Shown: one piece after another, positions 11,167 to 21,972 of the stretch
Position numbering within the stretch: the stretch's first letter is position 1
Layout: the number at the start of each line of letters is the position of its first letter
Source of the DNA: Mucidula mucida
Taxonomy: Eukaryota > Basidiomycota > Agaricomycetes > Agaricales > Physalacriaceae
Assembly (NCBI GenBank): GCA_015501055.1
Contig: JADNYV010000240.1
Span: 1 to 53,705 of the forward strand
Direction of reading: 5' to 3'
DNA length: 53,705 bases
Translations under genes and position numbers: made by a program
Notes under the pieces: model-generated
Told to the model about the DNA's origin: nothing
Databases searched by the model: none
What the model saw: only the letters and a program-made list of their open reading frames with translations

Positions 11167-13234
11167 CTACAACGCTATCATATTCCCACCAAACGGGTCA
11201 CACATCAGCTCTTCGCCGTCAAAGACACAAAACCCGCGTGTGAGCTCGTTCAAACTCGGCAGCGGGACGCGCCACATGACGCAGACGACATCAGGAGGGT
11301 ACCCAGCGAGGTGGTTGAGGATAGTGTAGTCCGTCACTTGAAACACATCGACGGACCACGACGCTCCTTTAAAGTCCATCCTAAACGCGATATCCTGCAG
11401 GGAGAGTAACGGATGCTGTCGGATGAATGACGCACGTCGTTCTGCGATTTCAGCACGCCGAGGGCCTTTGAAGAGCTCGTATTGTACGAGGCGATCGAAG
11501 AACGACGTGCGCCAGCCGCCGTCTGGGTCGAATCGGGACAATGCGAACGAGTAGGCAACTGTCAATGCATGGATTAGAGTGAATGCATATGAGGGATCGT
11601 GCTTACAGCGATAACGGTCTGATACGTCGTGACACTTGCTGCGATGAGACCTCCAATCCTGCTTTTGACAGCGCCGAGAACAATAGAAAGCGTGCTTGCA
11701 ACCTTTACAATGGTACTGGCATGAATTCGTTCGGCACTGTATCCTCAACAAATTGAGAGATGTTTATGTCAAAAAGGAACATGTATACCTTTTCGCGAGT
11801 GCACAATCGGAACTGCCGAACATCAGCATGTTCCATGGCCGGTTCCAGCTCTTTCAGTGTCGTGATAAGAACCTCCAGAGGCCTACGAATCTCTTCCGGT
11901 AACTGAGTTTTATCTACCGTTGTTTCTCGCAGGACTCTTTTAAGATGGTGGTATACAGCCGGATCAATGCACTGCAAACTCATCGTGTCGATCAGCTTGT
12001 ACATGTATATCGCCGTCTGCGCAACGACGTAGTGAGAGGGTAGAAGCAAGGTCTTCAGTCCGCGTAGATTGAAGATGCGGAGAAGACCCCGGTCGGCTTC
12101 GTTTAGTCCCAGCTCGAGGAAAGTTAGGCACCTATTGGAGAGGTCTTTGCCCTCCGGCGGGGGCCGACGAGCCATGGCGTAGAAGTAGCGGAAGACGGTT
12201 TCGAGAGTATGGTGGTGGAAAAACATGACGCGCATGTTTGCCGGAGTCGAGGCGATGAGGACGAGGAAGTCGAGGGTGGCGCCGATTTCTTCTGAGTCCC
12301 GATTCTTTGGGCGTAGGATGTCTTTGGCATTGTTGATACAAGACATGGATATTTCGAGCGGAACAGAGTCAAAGAGAGAACGATATCGGCGATTGTCGCC
12401 GCGTATGTCCTTGTCTTTGAGCATTGTCGACGAAAGACAGAACCGCATGCTGCAATGCGCGTTCATGCCATAGCTCTCTACGCGGCTGAGGATCTTGATC
12501 CAGGACTTGACCATAGAGTTAACCACCGTGTCGGTCATGAGGCTGCTGTAGAAGAATTTCTCGACATCGACTTTGTCGTGGGTCATTTCCCAAATCATCG
12601 AGCAGAGCGGGTCAAGGATGGCGGGGATGTATTCGGAGAACGTCAGCTCTTCCAGGTCGGAAGAGAATTCTGCGAAGAGTTTCTCAGAGTACGCAGCGAG
12701 CAGCGGCCAAAGATCGATCAAGTGGCCATAGAAGACGAGCTCATCATCGCCAGGGTGATGGTGGAGGTAATCGTTTAGTGCGCGAAGACAGGCTGCGTGA
12801 ACGCTTAGGCAGATGGGGTCCAGTGATAGAATGGCACTAGCCATTATAGCATCATGTAGCCAGAAAGTGAAGATTTCTTGAAGGTGAGGGAAGTAATGTG
12901 TTCGTCGTGTTACGATTTTTGCAATCTGCGGGATGCTGTTGAGCGCATCGGAAGCGGAAGATAAAGCGGATTTCTTTCGAGGAGTAAGATTCTCAACAGG
13001 AAAGTTATGAGCATCAGGCTGACCTTAAGCTCCAATATATTTTGAGGCGGCATGTTGCTGAAAAGGCTCACTGAGCAGGTGCCAAAATGCGAAGTGGAGA
13101 CTCTCACCACTACTTTCCGATACAGAGCTTGGAAGACGTCCAGTGAGATCGGGGGGAGGAGTCGCCTTTCCAAAATATGGTGTCGCTCGGAGACGTGTTG
13201 GGTTGAAGGGAAGAGGCAGTTGACACAGCCACAA
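11167..13234 (-). CDS. MYND-type zinc finger protein
   Basis: Agaricomycete genomes hold many such proteins with a long helical body and a C-terminal MYND finger, a protein-protein interaction module. The main exon reads open from 13023 to 11789. A 52-bp intron (11737-11788) joins it to the last exon (11736-11167). The finger spans the junction: Cys-rich, with the hallmark HAFYCSRRCQKQDW and a closing HRSKC. An upstream 84-bp intron (13024-13107) restores frame over an in-frame stop, so 13108-13234 is probably part of the gene; the true start is unresolved. A 48-bp GTAAGC...GACAG segment within the last exon may be a further, frame-neutral intron. Confidence 0.75.
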
Positions 13235-13939
13235 GCAAACCGTCTTTTGTTCTCACCCTGGTCATCTCCATGTGACTGGAGCGCTGCACAGTGGAAGCGT
13301 CTCGATGGATCTGCGATGATGCATCCGACAGGATGGAAGCGTTGATGAAGCGCTAACAGGCGGTGCAAGGACATCAGGGAAACTGGAACCGGCCGGCGCC
13401 ACGATCAGGATGAGAGTGGCTTTTGAAACCCACGTTCCTGGTCTACTATGGGCAAACCGTAGATCACCGGTCCTGTATTCGCGGGTTCAACGCCGGTACC
13501 ACCAGCAAGGGAGTTTTAGTGGGTATTCCTCAAACGAGGCGAGTCCCACACTTGTTCAGACTAGGCATCTGTTCGTGCGTAAATGTATTCTTGCATGGTC
13601 TCGAGGTTGATATGTCCTTATAACAAACACGCGGGTCTGCGGCGACGGGAAACAGACAATGTGCTGTACGCTGAAGCATTCGCTTAATGTTCTACTGATT
13701 GACGATTGTCGATGACATGGACTTTCTGGGTGGGAAGAGCGCCATGCAAATGTTCTGTGGACAGTCTTCAAGTAATTCTAAACGCTGACTGTATTCACTA
13801 GTTGGCATCGACGACGCAACCAAGGATATACCAGCCGTGTTCTTTATGCATACTATACATGTCGTTGTAGAATCCTAAGTAAGTATCTGAAGTAATATGT
13901 CATATCCTGTCCGTACCACGTAGCTCAAAACTTGTATTA
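13235..13939. other. Spacer; possible N-terminal exons of the MYND gene
   Basis: The right-hand neighbour of the MYND gene. A leftward frame reaching 13374 may contribute an alternative N-terminus. Beyond that only chance-length frames are seen. Confidence 0.4.
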
Positions 13940-14352
13940 CTAGGCCCCCGCGTCTCTAAGGATTGTCCGCTTCTTCCCCAATAACTTCCTGGGCGGAAGC
14001 ACCACGTCCGGATGTCTACTAGTAAAATGCTGAATGATCTCCTCGCGGGTAGCGAACGGCGGTGCAGTACATTGCTGACACGTATACCCTGTCACCGCCA
14101 GGTCAGCCAGCCATATAAACACGGGAAGGTTCACTCACCCGAGCGATGGGCTCGTCGCCTATGAGTCATGTTTGACGGCCCCGCCTCACTGGCAGTGGTG
14201 TATGTCACGGTGCTAATGATCAAGGAAGTTGGAGCTTCATCAATCAAACTCGCGCGGAACTACTACTACTCACCTCTGTACTTATTCTGCGTCGACTTGT
14301 TCGACAAGTCTGGCTGCACGCTCAAGATGTTCTGCGGAGCCCTGTGCCGCCG
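13940..14352 (-). CDS. C2H2 zinc finger protein, C-terminal part
   Basis: The last exon (stop at 13940) encodes a single C2H2-like finger: Cys-x2-Cys, a 12-residue spacer containing Phe, then His-x4-His, followed by a short basic tail (KLLGKKR). A GTGAGT donor near 14138 and a TGACAG acceptor near 14091 mark an intron just before the finger. Upstream open segments (to about 14352, and a Pro-rich frame to 14522) probably belong to it, but their frames do not join cleanly. Gene extent and start are therefore uncertain, and it may be decayed. Confidence 0.4.
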
Positions 14353-14372
14353 ATAATAGGGTATTGCCACTT

Positions 14373-14396
14373 GTGGTGTGGTGGTGGTGGTGGTGG
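14373..14396. repeat. GGT trinucleotide run
   Basis: A GGT/TGG-rich microsatellite. Read leftward it would encode a proline run in the frame upstream of the C2H2 finger. Confidence 0.7.
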
Positions 14397-14522
14397 AGGC
14401 CGAACGGTAGGAGGGACTCGAGGATCGCCATGCTGAGTCGGCATTATGGGCGTCCCAAATGTGTCTTCGCGTACAGGCGCAGATGGGTGATTGCGCGCTT
14501 GACGTTTGTTGTAGCGTACCAT

Positions 14523-16200
14523 ACTTATGGGGGGTTGCGTCTGAGATCAGGAAGGTTCGAACAATTTATATGCTGGGTGGGAGCTGAGGATCGTCGTTAC
14601 TATTGGTGGAACAAGAGGAATTATTGTTGTTCCTACATGGGCAGGGAACAACAATAGACGTTGCTAGTGTGGATTGTTCGGAGATGTTCCAAAAGACACG
14701 CGAACAAATAGGGAACATAGGACTTGACACAAGCGCAAACAGGTGTTCATGCGGCAAGTACTACACGTCCACACGTTCCCCTACAGCTCAAATGCCTGTG
14801 CCCGGGAGCATGCATTTACTCCAAGTCGACCAACAATTGGATCGATAGTTCTATGAAAGCAGAAACGCACAATACATTGAACTGATTTGAACAACACTCT
14901 TCATTGGGGCGATCATCGATGAGTACCTCAAAAAGCCTCAGAGGGATAAATTACAAAAGGGCAATTGTAGCAGTGTACTTAACTTATTTCCGTCAGAGTC
15001 AGCATCAAATTTCTCGCTGGTATCATTGGACAAGAGATGCCAACCGTGGGATCAGTCATGTTTCCGAAAAAGACTCGAGAATTGCGTTCATGTCGTTCCA
15101 ATTTGGGACAGTCCGAACCAAACGGCATCTGCCGAAGTGTTTTTTCTTTTGCTAACATCTCCCATCCCGCCTTGCCTACACCCCAAGGTCAACACTGGAC
15201 TTGGGTCGGGAAAGTCACGTTCTGAGGGTACAAGATGTTATAAGACTCAACTTGGTCCGCGTTGACTAGAAGTACAAGTACTTGCCACTATCATGTAGAC
15301 TTTGCAGCCCGCATATTTCACTTTGCATCGTATTCTACTTTTGTATCATGAAATGGTTGAAAGTATTCCATGTCGCGATGTGCCAGTACAGGACTGTCCC
15401 GCCGCCATCCGTACGACTCAAGCCAGACTATGAGGGCGGGTCTCCGATTCCAGTTATCGGTGAAGGCACTAACTGAAATGGGTCAAAGGTAACTGACATT
15501 GGTTCCGATTACAGTTAGCATCCGCTAACTGACGACATGCATCCTGAGCGCGCTACTCTTCCCTCCGCATCTCGTCAACCACCTCTCGCCGCTGTTCGAA
15601 AGGGACGCGTCATTCTTGAGTCCCATCCAACAGTCAACGTATACCACTTCCCTCCGCGCTCCGGTCAAGAACGACCATTACCGTGCGCCTCCCACTGCGT
15701 ACTAGACCGCAGAGATCTCTTCGACCTTGGACACCACTATCAGTTGGGCGGGATGCTCCGCTGTCAATTCCAGTCAGGTAACTCCAAGATTCAGTTATAG
15801 TATCCGATTACAGTCTCATATATATAATTCACAAGATTATAGTTGTACATAATCAAGTATCATGGCGCTGCGGAAGGCTAGCTGGGAAGAGTGAATTGTC
15901 TGACGAGCGATGTGCGGGATGCTTTCGCGCGGAATCAACATCAGTGCTAATTTCCAATCCAGATGGGAGAATTTGTGATAGAATCATGAGGAGGAGTTAC
16001 CTTTTCAAAATATGGCATAGAAGGAGAGTGCAATTGTTTTGGCGAATCGTATGCTCATTCACCTTGTACGTATAGCCGGACGATGCGTAAAACACTAGGT
16101 CAAAGAAGACGATGTCATTCTGGTAGGCGCTAAGGTCTGGTTCTACGGCGAGGATGGGAAACGGTGAAAGGGCAGCATGGATGATAAACAAAGTAGGTGA
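14523..16200. other. No recognisable gene; short degenerate repeated motifs
   Basis: Between about 15440 and 15830 variants of a CCGATTACAGTTA-like motif recur in both clear and degraded form (for example near 15506 and 15802), suggesting remains of a small repeat. The open frames here are short and unassigned. Confidence 0.4.
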
Positions 16201-16384
16201 CTAGGCGACTCGCGTCATATTGTGCGCCTCAGGTTCCCAGGTGCGCCAGAGGAGTGATAGAGCGAGACAGGCCAGGCATGTACACAAAAGAAGCGCTACT
16301 ATATCCGTCAAATTGAGATGAAAGAAAGATGAACGATCAACACTTGCCTGCAAGGATGATCACGGTCAACTCTACGGGATGCAT
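16201..16384 (-). CDS. Putative 44-residue single-pass membrane micro-protein
   Basis: Joining 16384-16348 to 16298-16201 across a 49-bp intron yields a 44-residue peptide. It starts MHPVELTV, contains one continuous hydrophobic helix of about 25 residues that spans the splice junction, then a short polar tail (RTWEPEAHN). The donor is GCAAGT, a rare but known GC-AG type. That the junction produces one uninterrupted transmembrane helix is the main support. No family recognised; expression is unproven. Confidence 0.35.
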
Positions 16385-17010
16385 AGCAGATGATCAAGTA
16401 TTAGTGTTTAGTTGGATTTTGTGGCGTTATTGAGGGAAGGAAGAAGAAGGAAGAGAAAACGCTGTCCGCGCCTTTTATATTTGGGGGGGAGACGCTGATC
16501 TGATCGTGCCTTTGTTGTACATGCAGTCTTATTGTCCCAGGATGGCTACGTAAACACGCGCCAACTCGAAGAGACGAATATCTAATTGAAGGCGTGCAGA
16601 CGTACGAGCAGTGTCTCGCGAAGGAACAGCATGTGGCGGAAGCAAATTGCGGCTCCCGGGCCGTGCCGGTGCACATGGATACTGCGACGACCGGCGGGAT
16701 ACGTCGCAAGCAACAACGGCCGTCATGGAGTATGCGCACTCACCGGCGCTCTCGTTTACTGTAGGAACGACGTCAAGGAACGGGGGTGTGTGAGTGCTCG
16801 TGATCCGAACATGTGGCCCGACTGTATAAGGGCGGGCACTTATGCTGACTCAGAACTCCCACCACCACTCTGCGCCTAGGAATACGAACGCACTAGGCTG
16901 TGAGTGTCCATTTGGATATCGTCTTTTCTTGCTTTAATATCCGCCGTGTAGCGCCTAGCGAGCAGGGATAGCCGCGATAGCACTGCGATGGCGACGAGGA
17001 GCAGTGGCCA
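16385..17010. other. Spacer between divergent frames
   Basis: Overlapping short frames occur on both strands at 16400-16880 without known domains. It may contain the promoters of the leftward micro-protein and the rightward 17011 gene. Confidence 0.4.
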
Positions 17011-17886
17011 GTGCTGCCTAGGGCTATGAGCGTTCCTCCAGTGCGAGACGAGATGGCCGTCCAGCCTGACCGTGCGACGACGATGAGCGTTCCGCCAGAG
17101 CGTGCGGTGGCAGCGATCCCACGAGAGCGGGCTTCGTCGCCTACGACGATGGACGAGGAGGATACGATGAATGCGGAGATAACGGTGCAGCAGCAAAAGG
17201 ACAAGGACTGGTGGAAGACTGCCTACACAAGCGTATCATGGTCCTTTCACACATCTATCGTCACCCCCCTTCTGCCATGCACTCTCAGCACATTACCTCC
17301 CGCCAATCCCGCCATCGACCTCAACTCGGCTCTCCCAGGTGTGCGCGCAGCCCTCGATACCATCTCCCGCTACGAGGCCGACGTAGGGTTCCACATGTCA
17401 CCGTATCCGTACCCTACATCGTACGTGTACACCCCACCTTCCCCGTTCTCTACGCCCTCTCCTCTCTGGCACACGACCCTCCTCCACGCCTTCTTTGATG
17501 GTATGCCTTCTCCGCAGGCATTTTCGCCAGTGTCGCCACCATCATCATCTTCCTCCTCGTCTTCATCGTCCCCGCCAAGAACACCCACGGAAGACGATCC
17601 ATTCGTTGTACGCCCACCTAAAATGGCACGGACGAGAAAGGACATGCTTGATGTCCTTTCGCGTCGGGGAACGCCTACTCCGGTTATGAGGAGGACAACG
17701 TCTGGATGGATCGATGTAGGGCCTGGATGGATCGATCTATCCACGCCTGCTGTTGATATTAGCAGGCCGCAGGTGAAGCAGAAACAGCCCAGGGGCGGCA
17801 GGAGACGTAGGCAGCCACAGCCGCAGCCGACGCCCTCTCCACCACAACAACAGTACGGAAGACTCGTTGGTCGTGATTGGAGGTGA
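17011..17886 (+). CDS. Hypothetical Pro/Ser-rich protein
   Basis: A single open frame of 291 codons. The N-terminus has an imperfect repeat (MSVPPVRDE and MSVPPERAV), the middle a moderately hydrophobic stretch, and then a run of about ten Ser followed by PPRTPTEDDPF, a phosphorylation-prone sequence. The C-terminal third is basic with alternating Gln and Pro and a GGRRRR cluster, consistent with a disordered, possibly nuclear protein. No catalytic motif is seen. Codon use and length suggest a real gene; the start could be one of several nearby Met codons. Confidence 0.6.
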   Translation: MLPRAMSVPPVRDEMAVQPDRATTMSVPPERAVAAIPRERASSPTTMDEEDTMNAEITVQQQKDKDWWKTAYTSVSWSFHTSIVTPLLPCTLSTLPPANPAIDLNSALPGVRAALDTISRYEADVGFHMSPYPYPTSYVYTPPSPFSTPSPLWHTTLLHAFFDGMPSPQAFSPVSPPSSSSSSSSSSPPRTPTEDDPFVVRPPKMARTRKDMLDVLSRRGTPTPVMRRTTSGWIDVGPGWIDLSTPAVDISRPQVKQKQPRGGRRRRQPQPQPTPSPPQQQYGRLVGRDWR

Positions 17887-18596
17887 TAATGTAAAAATTG
17901 TACGATATGCTTTTTTTTTTCTTGTGCTCGCTCTTCTTGCTTTGTGAACGAAATGTAGCGTGTTGCGGTTATCGCACCATACTTGTATACGAATGTACCT
18001 GTACCTTTTTGTAGTTTGCTTTCCCGTCTCTTTCCTCCGTTGCGCTGTTACTTGTAAAAGGTGTGCTCTCGCCTTGGAGGACAAGCTAAACAGCCATCGT
18101 ATTGCTATTACGCCGCGTTATGATAAGTAGTGTTCATCCGACAGTCGCGACCCACTTGAAACTCCGCTGCCGACGTTTTCGGCACAGCGCGACATCCATG
18201 ACCGTGCAGGCGACATGTCGTAAAGCGGACCTTCGCGCGCGGATAGCACCCCCCTGCATGTACACGAATGGGCGTAACTTTCTGGAACCGCCACAGCTTT
18301 ATCCCCTCCAAATTCTGGTGTTTGCCTCTTGGACAGCACTTCCCTTGACATGATCTACATTGTGCGATAGCTCACCAACGCTACCGACGTGTATCCCCAA
18401 CGCCGACGGTAATGATATTTAGGCCACGCACCCAGCACGCCCCGACGTGTAGGGCCGACCCCGACACGTTCCTTAATATCGCGTACAACTTTTTACATCG
18501 CAACCGGGAGAGGAATTTTTCCTTGCTTTTAAACGCTAGTGTGTGTCTGAAACTTTCCTTCCTTTTCTCGTCTCACTAGTCACCTAGAGCTCCGCT
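17887..18596. other. Intergenic; termination and promoter region
   Basis: It lies between two rightward genes. A poly-T tract (about 17911-17921) follows the first gene closely. The 100 bp before the F-box start are pyrimidine-rich, as is usual for basidiomycete promoters. No gene is seen. Confidence 0.45.
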
Positions 18597-20195
18597 ATGA
18601 TTTCTTCCATACCACCGCTCGTGGGCACACTTCTCCGTCACAACGAGCCCCCCACCGATGCTGAGGACGCTCTTCTGCAAAAGGTTCTTTCCGCAAAAAG
18701 AGCTCGACTTGTCTCTCTGGACATCCAGCTCGCTGCCCTTCATCGCGAGAGGGACGAGCTGTTCGACAATGTGTCCCAGCTGCAGGCCGCCGTTCATCCT
18801 CTCAGGCGCATGCCCATTGACGTCTTGGGCGAGATCTTTGATTTATGCGGCACGTTCCATCCCGAGCCTCCCGTCTACAACCTTTGGCGTGATTACGACC
18901 GCGAACGGTTCACCGTTCCGCGCTCTTTTGGACCATTGGACAAAACTACCGCGCCGTGGGTTTTGGCAGAGGTGTCGTCGCACTGGCGGCAGGTGGTAAT
19001 GGGCTATCCCCTGCTATGGTCGCGTGTTTTCGTCAATCTAGAGCGCCCGGACCACGTCGAGAAACTTGCTACCTACCTCGAGCGTGCAGGCCAACATCTC
19101 ATCGACGTTCATGTCTTCGCCAAGGACCTTAACCGTGTCTCCACCACGCTGCTCAATGCCCTCATTGGCACATCTCCGCGTTGGTCCCTCATCAATCTCG
19201 ATTGTCCCATCTCCCTCTTCCGCCATGTTCCTACTCTTGCGCTACCCGAGTTGACTACGTTCAACGTCAAACTCTTCCCCGTCCTCATCACGGAAGACAC
19301 CACCATCATCACCACCTTTTCGCAAGCCCACAACCTTCGTCGGGTGTCTGTCGCTCATCTCCTTTCCCATGTCGGCCAGCCCCATCCAGTAAGGCTACCA
19401 TCGCAACTGATGAATACGGTTGCCCTTCCACTGGCCCAGATTACGGAGTTTACCACCGATAGAGATGGCGCTCTCTATCTCTCCCCGCGCGAGGGGTGTC
19501 CTGCCCTTCGCAGCTTCCACTTCCATCCCTCGCATCACAACGAGAACGCCTGTCTTTCCAGACCGAGTGCAGAGCCACTCTCTTGCTCGCTTGAGACGCT
19601 CGACATCTTTCTCAAAGACCCAGTTGTCTCACCAAACTCGTACATTTCCTACATATTCGAATCCTTCCGCTTTCCCCAACTCACCGACCTGCGTCTCTCC
19701 CCGCCCATCGATTACGAGAGGCTCTCCGTCATGCCTACGTTTACGGAGCACACTGCGCCCGAGCTCGTCACGCTCCACGTTCATTTCGTGCACGGTTCAT
19801 TCGATGATTTGACGCAGATTTCGCTGTGTGATATCCTGCGGTTTACGCCAAAGCTACAGACGCTGGTGATCAGCGGGCATACGATGTATCCTACCAAGCA
19901 GTGGACGATGGTGGAGCTATTCCGTCGATTGTCGTCGTCGTGCTTGGTCCCGGAGCTTAGGGTTCTGGATATTGCGGGGGCTAGTCTCCCGCAGCGGCCG
20001 CTTAATGATGCGCTGTTGGACATGGTGAGGTGTCGCTGGGGGAGGCAGGCGATTAAAAGTGTCGTGCTGGCACCCGAGCAGAGGTGGGCTGTGGGCTTTG
20101 ATGAGTATGCGCCTTGGGCGGAGCTCGTTGAGGATGGGTTGCAAGTGCGTTTTAGGGACCGATTGCCCGAGTGTAGGGATTTGCCTTGTCTTTAG
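18597..20195 (+). CDS. F-box protein
   Basis: An intronless 532-codon gene of the large agaricomycete F-box class, presumed substrate adaptor of an SCF ubiquitin ligase through Skp1. A predicted coiled stretch (about residues 25-62, rich in Leu, Arg and Glu) precedes the F-box signature, which begins PLRRMPIDVLGEIF and continues into the SHWRQVVMGYPLLW segment. The remaining about 380 residues show periodic Leu-rich strands, as in the LRR-like C-termini of this class, and likely bind substrate. The frame is complete with no lesion. Such genes are often expanded and fast-evolving; the substrate cannot be inferred. Confidence 0.85.
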   Translation: MISSIPPLVGTLLRHNEPPTDAEDALLQKVLSAKRARLVSLDIQLAALHRERDELFDNVSQLQAAVHPLRRMPIDVLGEIFDLCGTFHPEPPVYNLWRDYDRERFTVPRSFGPLDKTTAPWVLAEVSSHWRQVVMGYPLLWSRVFVNLERPDHVEKLATYLERAGQHLIDVHVFAKDLNRVSTTLLNALIGTSPRWSLINLDCPISLFRHVPTLALPELTTFNVKLFPVLITEDTTIITTFSQAHNLRRVSVAHLLSHVGQPHPVRLPSQLMNTVALPLAQITEFTTDRDGALYLSPREGCPALRSFHFHPSHHNENACLSRPSAEPLSCSLETLDIFLKDPVVSPNSYISYIFESFRFPQLTDLRLSPPIDYERLSVMPTFTEHTAPELVTLHVHFVHGSFDDLTQISLCDILRFTPKLQTLVISGHTMYPTKQWTMVELFRRLSSSCLVPELRVLDIAGASLPQRPLNDALLDMVRCRWGRQAIKSVVLAPEQRWAVGFDEYAPWAELVEDGLQVRFRDRLPECRDLPCL

Positions 20196-20281
20196 TTTAT
20201 TAATGCATCAGAGAACGTTGATAGAGTAGTCATATTAATAATCTGTTACCGTACATCCTACATATCTGAATGAACAAGTTA

Positions 20282-20397
20282 AGTTATCTATCCCCATGTC
20301 ATTCGGTAACGAAGAAACGATCCAATAGTGTAGAGCGCCATTTCGGCGTACAGATATACAAGTAAATATGGGTATGCAAAACTGTGGTTGGTTCAAT
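20282..20397 (+). repeat. Dispersed repeat, A half (left)
   Basis: This segment matches, in inverse orientation, the A half of the element at 21309-21558. Clear shared stretches include the run around GTATGCAAAACTGTGGT. A and B halves are in swapped order on this side. Confidence 0.7.
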
Positions 20398-20621
20398 AGA
20401 AGATCAAAGGGTCGAATCCGTTACTTACTGTAGTCTAAGAAGCGGGGGTATCGATGTGTCGCTCGAATGAAAAGGGGAGGGACCAAGTCGTCGGAGTGAA
20501 AGCCTGGAGTGCAAAACCTGTGAGCGACGGACTACTAACGTGTAAACGGCGCACTTTATCACCCCCATCGCACAAGTAGACGTGAATTCAAACTGAACAC
20601 CACGCACCACATACATTGCTC

Positions 20622-20752
20622 TCGGATTCAGTGGTCCGTGGTCGAGTGGCTTCCACGCTGTTGAAAGGGAAACGAGTCTCTTTACGCAAAACGAAGCGCC
20701 GGGTGGGCATTCTTCAGGTGCAAACTTTCAATGACAGCTGCCTGCTTACTTA
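20622..20752 (+). repeat. Dispersed repeat, B half (left), tRNA-Ser-like
   Basis: It matches 21428-21558 in inverse orientation over about 131 bp with few differences. It contains an A-box-like TGGTCGAGTGG, a CTGTTGAAAGG segment resembling an anticodon arm with UGA, and a GTCTCTTTACGC variable-arm-like stretch. A tRNA-Ser-derived SINE is possible. No good B box was found. It ends 48 bp upstream of the Cys-cluster gene start. Confidence 0.6.
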
Positions 20753-20800
20753 CCCTCATCTGCCTCCTATCTATCAAACTGCTTTCTCCTCCACCCCACC

Positions 20801-21095
20801 ATGGGAGCCCTCGCCTACCTTCTCTCATGTTGCTGTAAGGTCTCTCTTTCTTTCATTCCCACTCCACCCCTGACGATGACTATGACTAGCCTGCGGCACA
20901 GGACGCGAGCGCAAGCCCAAGCGCGATCCGCGCGAGGACATTGTGGATCAAGAGTTCAAGGCGCGGGTGTACACGCGAGACGATAGTGGGCGGATCCATG
21001 TGCAGCCTACGCCCGGGTCGAGGATGATCAGCGTTAATGGGTCGCCGATAGGAGGGATAGAGGGTGAGGGTGGGACAGAGGGATTACCGGGGTGA
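20801..21095 (+). CDS. Cys-cluster, MG-start small protein (paralogue of 10575-10903)
   Basis: Exons 20801-20834 and 20890-21095 are joined over a 55-bp GT-AG intron in phase 1, encoding 79 residues. The N-terminus is MGALAYLLSCC followed by SC after the junction, a pattern expected for myristoylation at Gly2 and palmitoylation of the Cys cluster. It continues with a basic KPKRDPRED stretch and the conserved YTRDDSGRIHVQPTPG block shared with the leftward paralogue. The C-terminus is Gly-rich. It probably acts at a membrane, but no function or partner can be named. Inverted repeats lie on both sides. Confidence 0.7.
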
Positions 21096-21308
21096 ATGAC
21101 CAGGTCCATTATGCGCTTTTTACGCTTAGTTCGCTCACAGTTCTTTTTTTGTTTATTTTCAGATCATGATTTTCTCCTTCCGCGACCGACTTGGGTCCAT
21201 TCGAGTTCGATGCCACCCATCTCATTTACCACATCGATTGATACCCCCCCCACCATGATGATCGCTGCTGCTTGGACTACAGTGAGTAAACCGATTCGAC
21301 AAGCTTGA

Positions 21309-21558
21309 TCTTTTGTGTTGAAACGACCACAGTTTTGCATACCCACATTTTACTTGTATATCTGTTCGCCGAAATGTGGCGCTTTGCTAGATATATTAAT
21401 TCCTGGATCGCTATTGGGATAACTTGGTGGGTGAAGCAAGCAGCTGTCATTAAAAGTTGCGCCTGAAGATGCCCTCCGAGCTTCGTCTTGCGTAAAGAGA
21501 CTCTTTTCCCTTTCAACAGCGTGGAAGCCACTCCAACTCGGACTACTGAATCCGAGTC
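21309..21558 (-). repeat. Dispersed repeat, contiguous B-A copy (right)
   Basis: Read on the minus strand this is a continuous B (21558-21428) then A (21430-21309) element of about 250 bp. It is the more intact copy; the left side carries an A tail and a B head separated by 224 bp, as if two plus-strand copies were truncated there. Confidence 0.65.
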
Positions 21559-21972
21559 GAAGTGACAAAAAGTTCCAGCGAGCAAGTAGACACGAAGAAT
21601 GTAACGCGAATAACTTTGATTGAGGTAAAATACGAGCATGCATGGGGTGGTGGTAATTCACGTCTACATGTGCGATGTGTGGCGCAGGAATTCTGGCGCC
21701 AAGTATGCCAGAGCCAATAGGGGCATGTTCATAGTACCTGTGTATCGAAGTGTCTGGACGAAAGCAGCATGTTCAAGAGTACAATGTAACTTGGTAGATC
21801 GGAAGCATTTGCGTCAATTCGCGTTGGTCTACCTAGGCGTGAACTTTCAAAGTGTAACATGACGATAAGTAGTTCAGTCCAGCACGTTCCAGTCCTGTCG
21901 CGACGTCTCGACCATGACCTGTCCATTTCGTTGCCTACTTCGCCGAATGTACCAGCAGCCGTTCCTCCACCT

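Noticed and set aside
12992..13023. A 32-bp intron in the MYND gene
   Set aside because: It is shorter than any other intron in the window, and the 84-bp alternative (13024-13107) restores frame better.
13470..13500. A GGTTCAA motif as the T-arm of a tRNA
   Set aside because: The flanking bases do not form a five-pair stem, and no D or anticodon arm is found in the preceding 60 bp.
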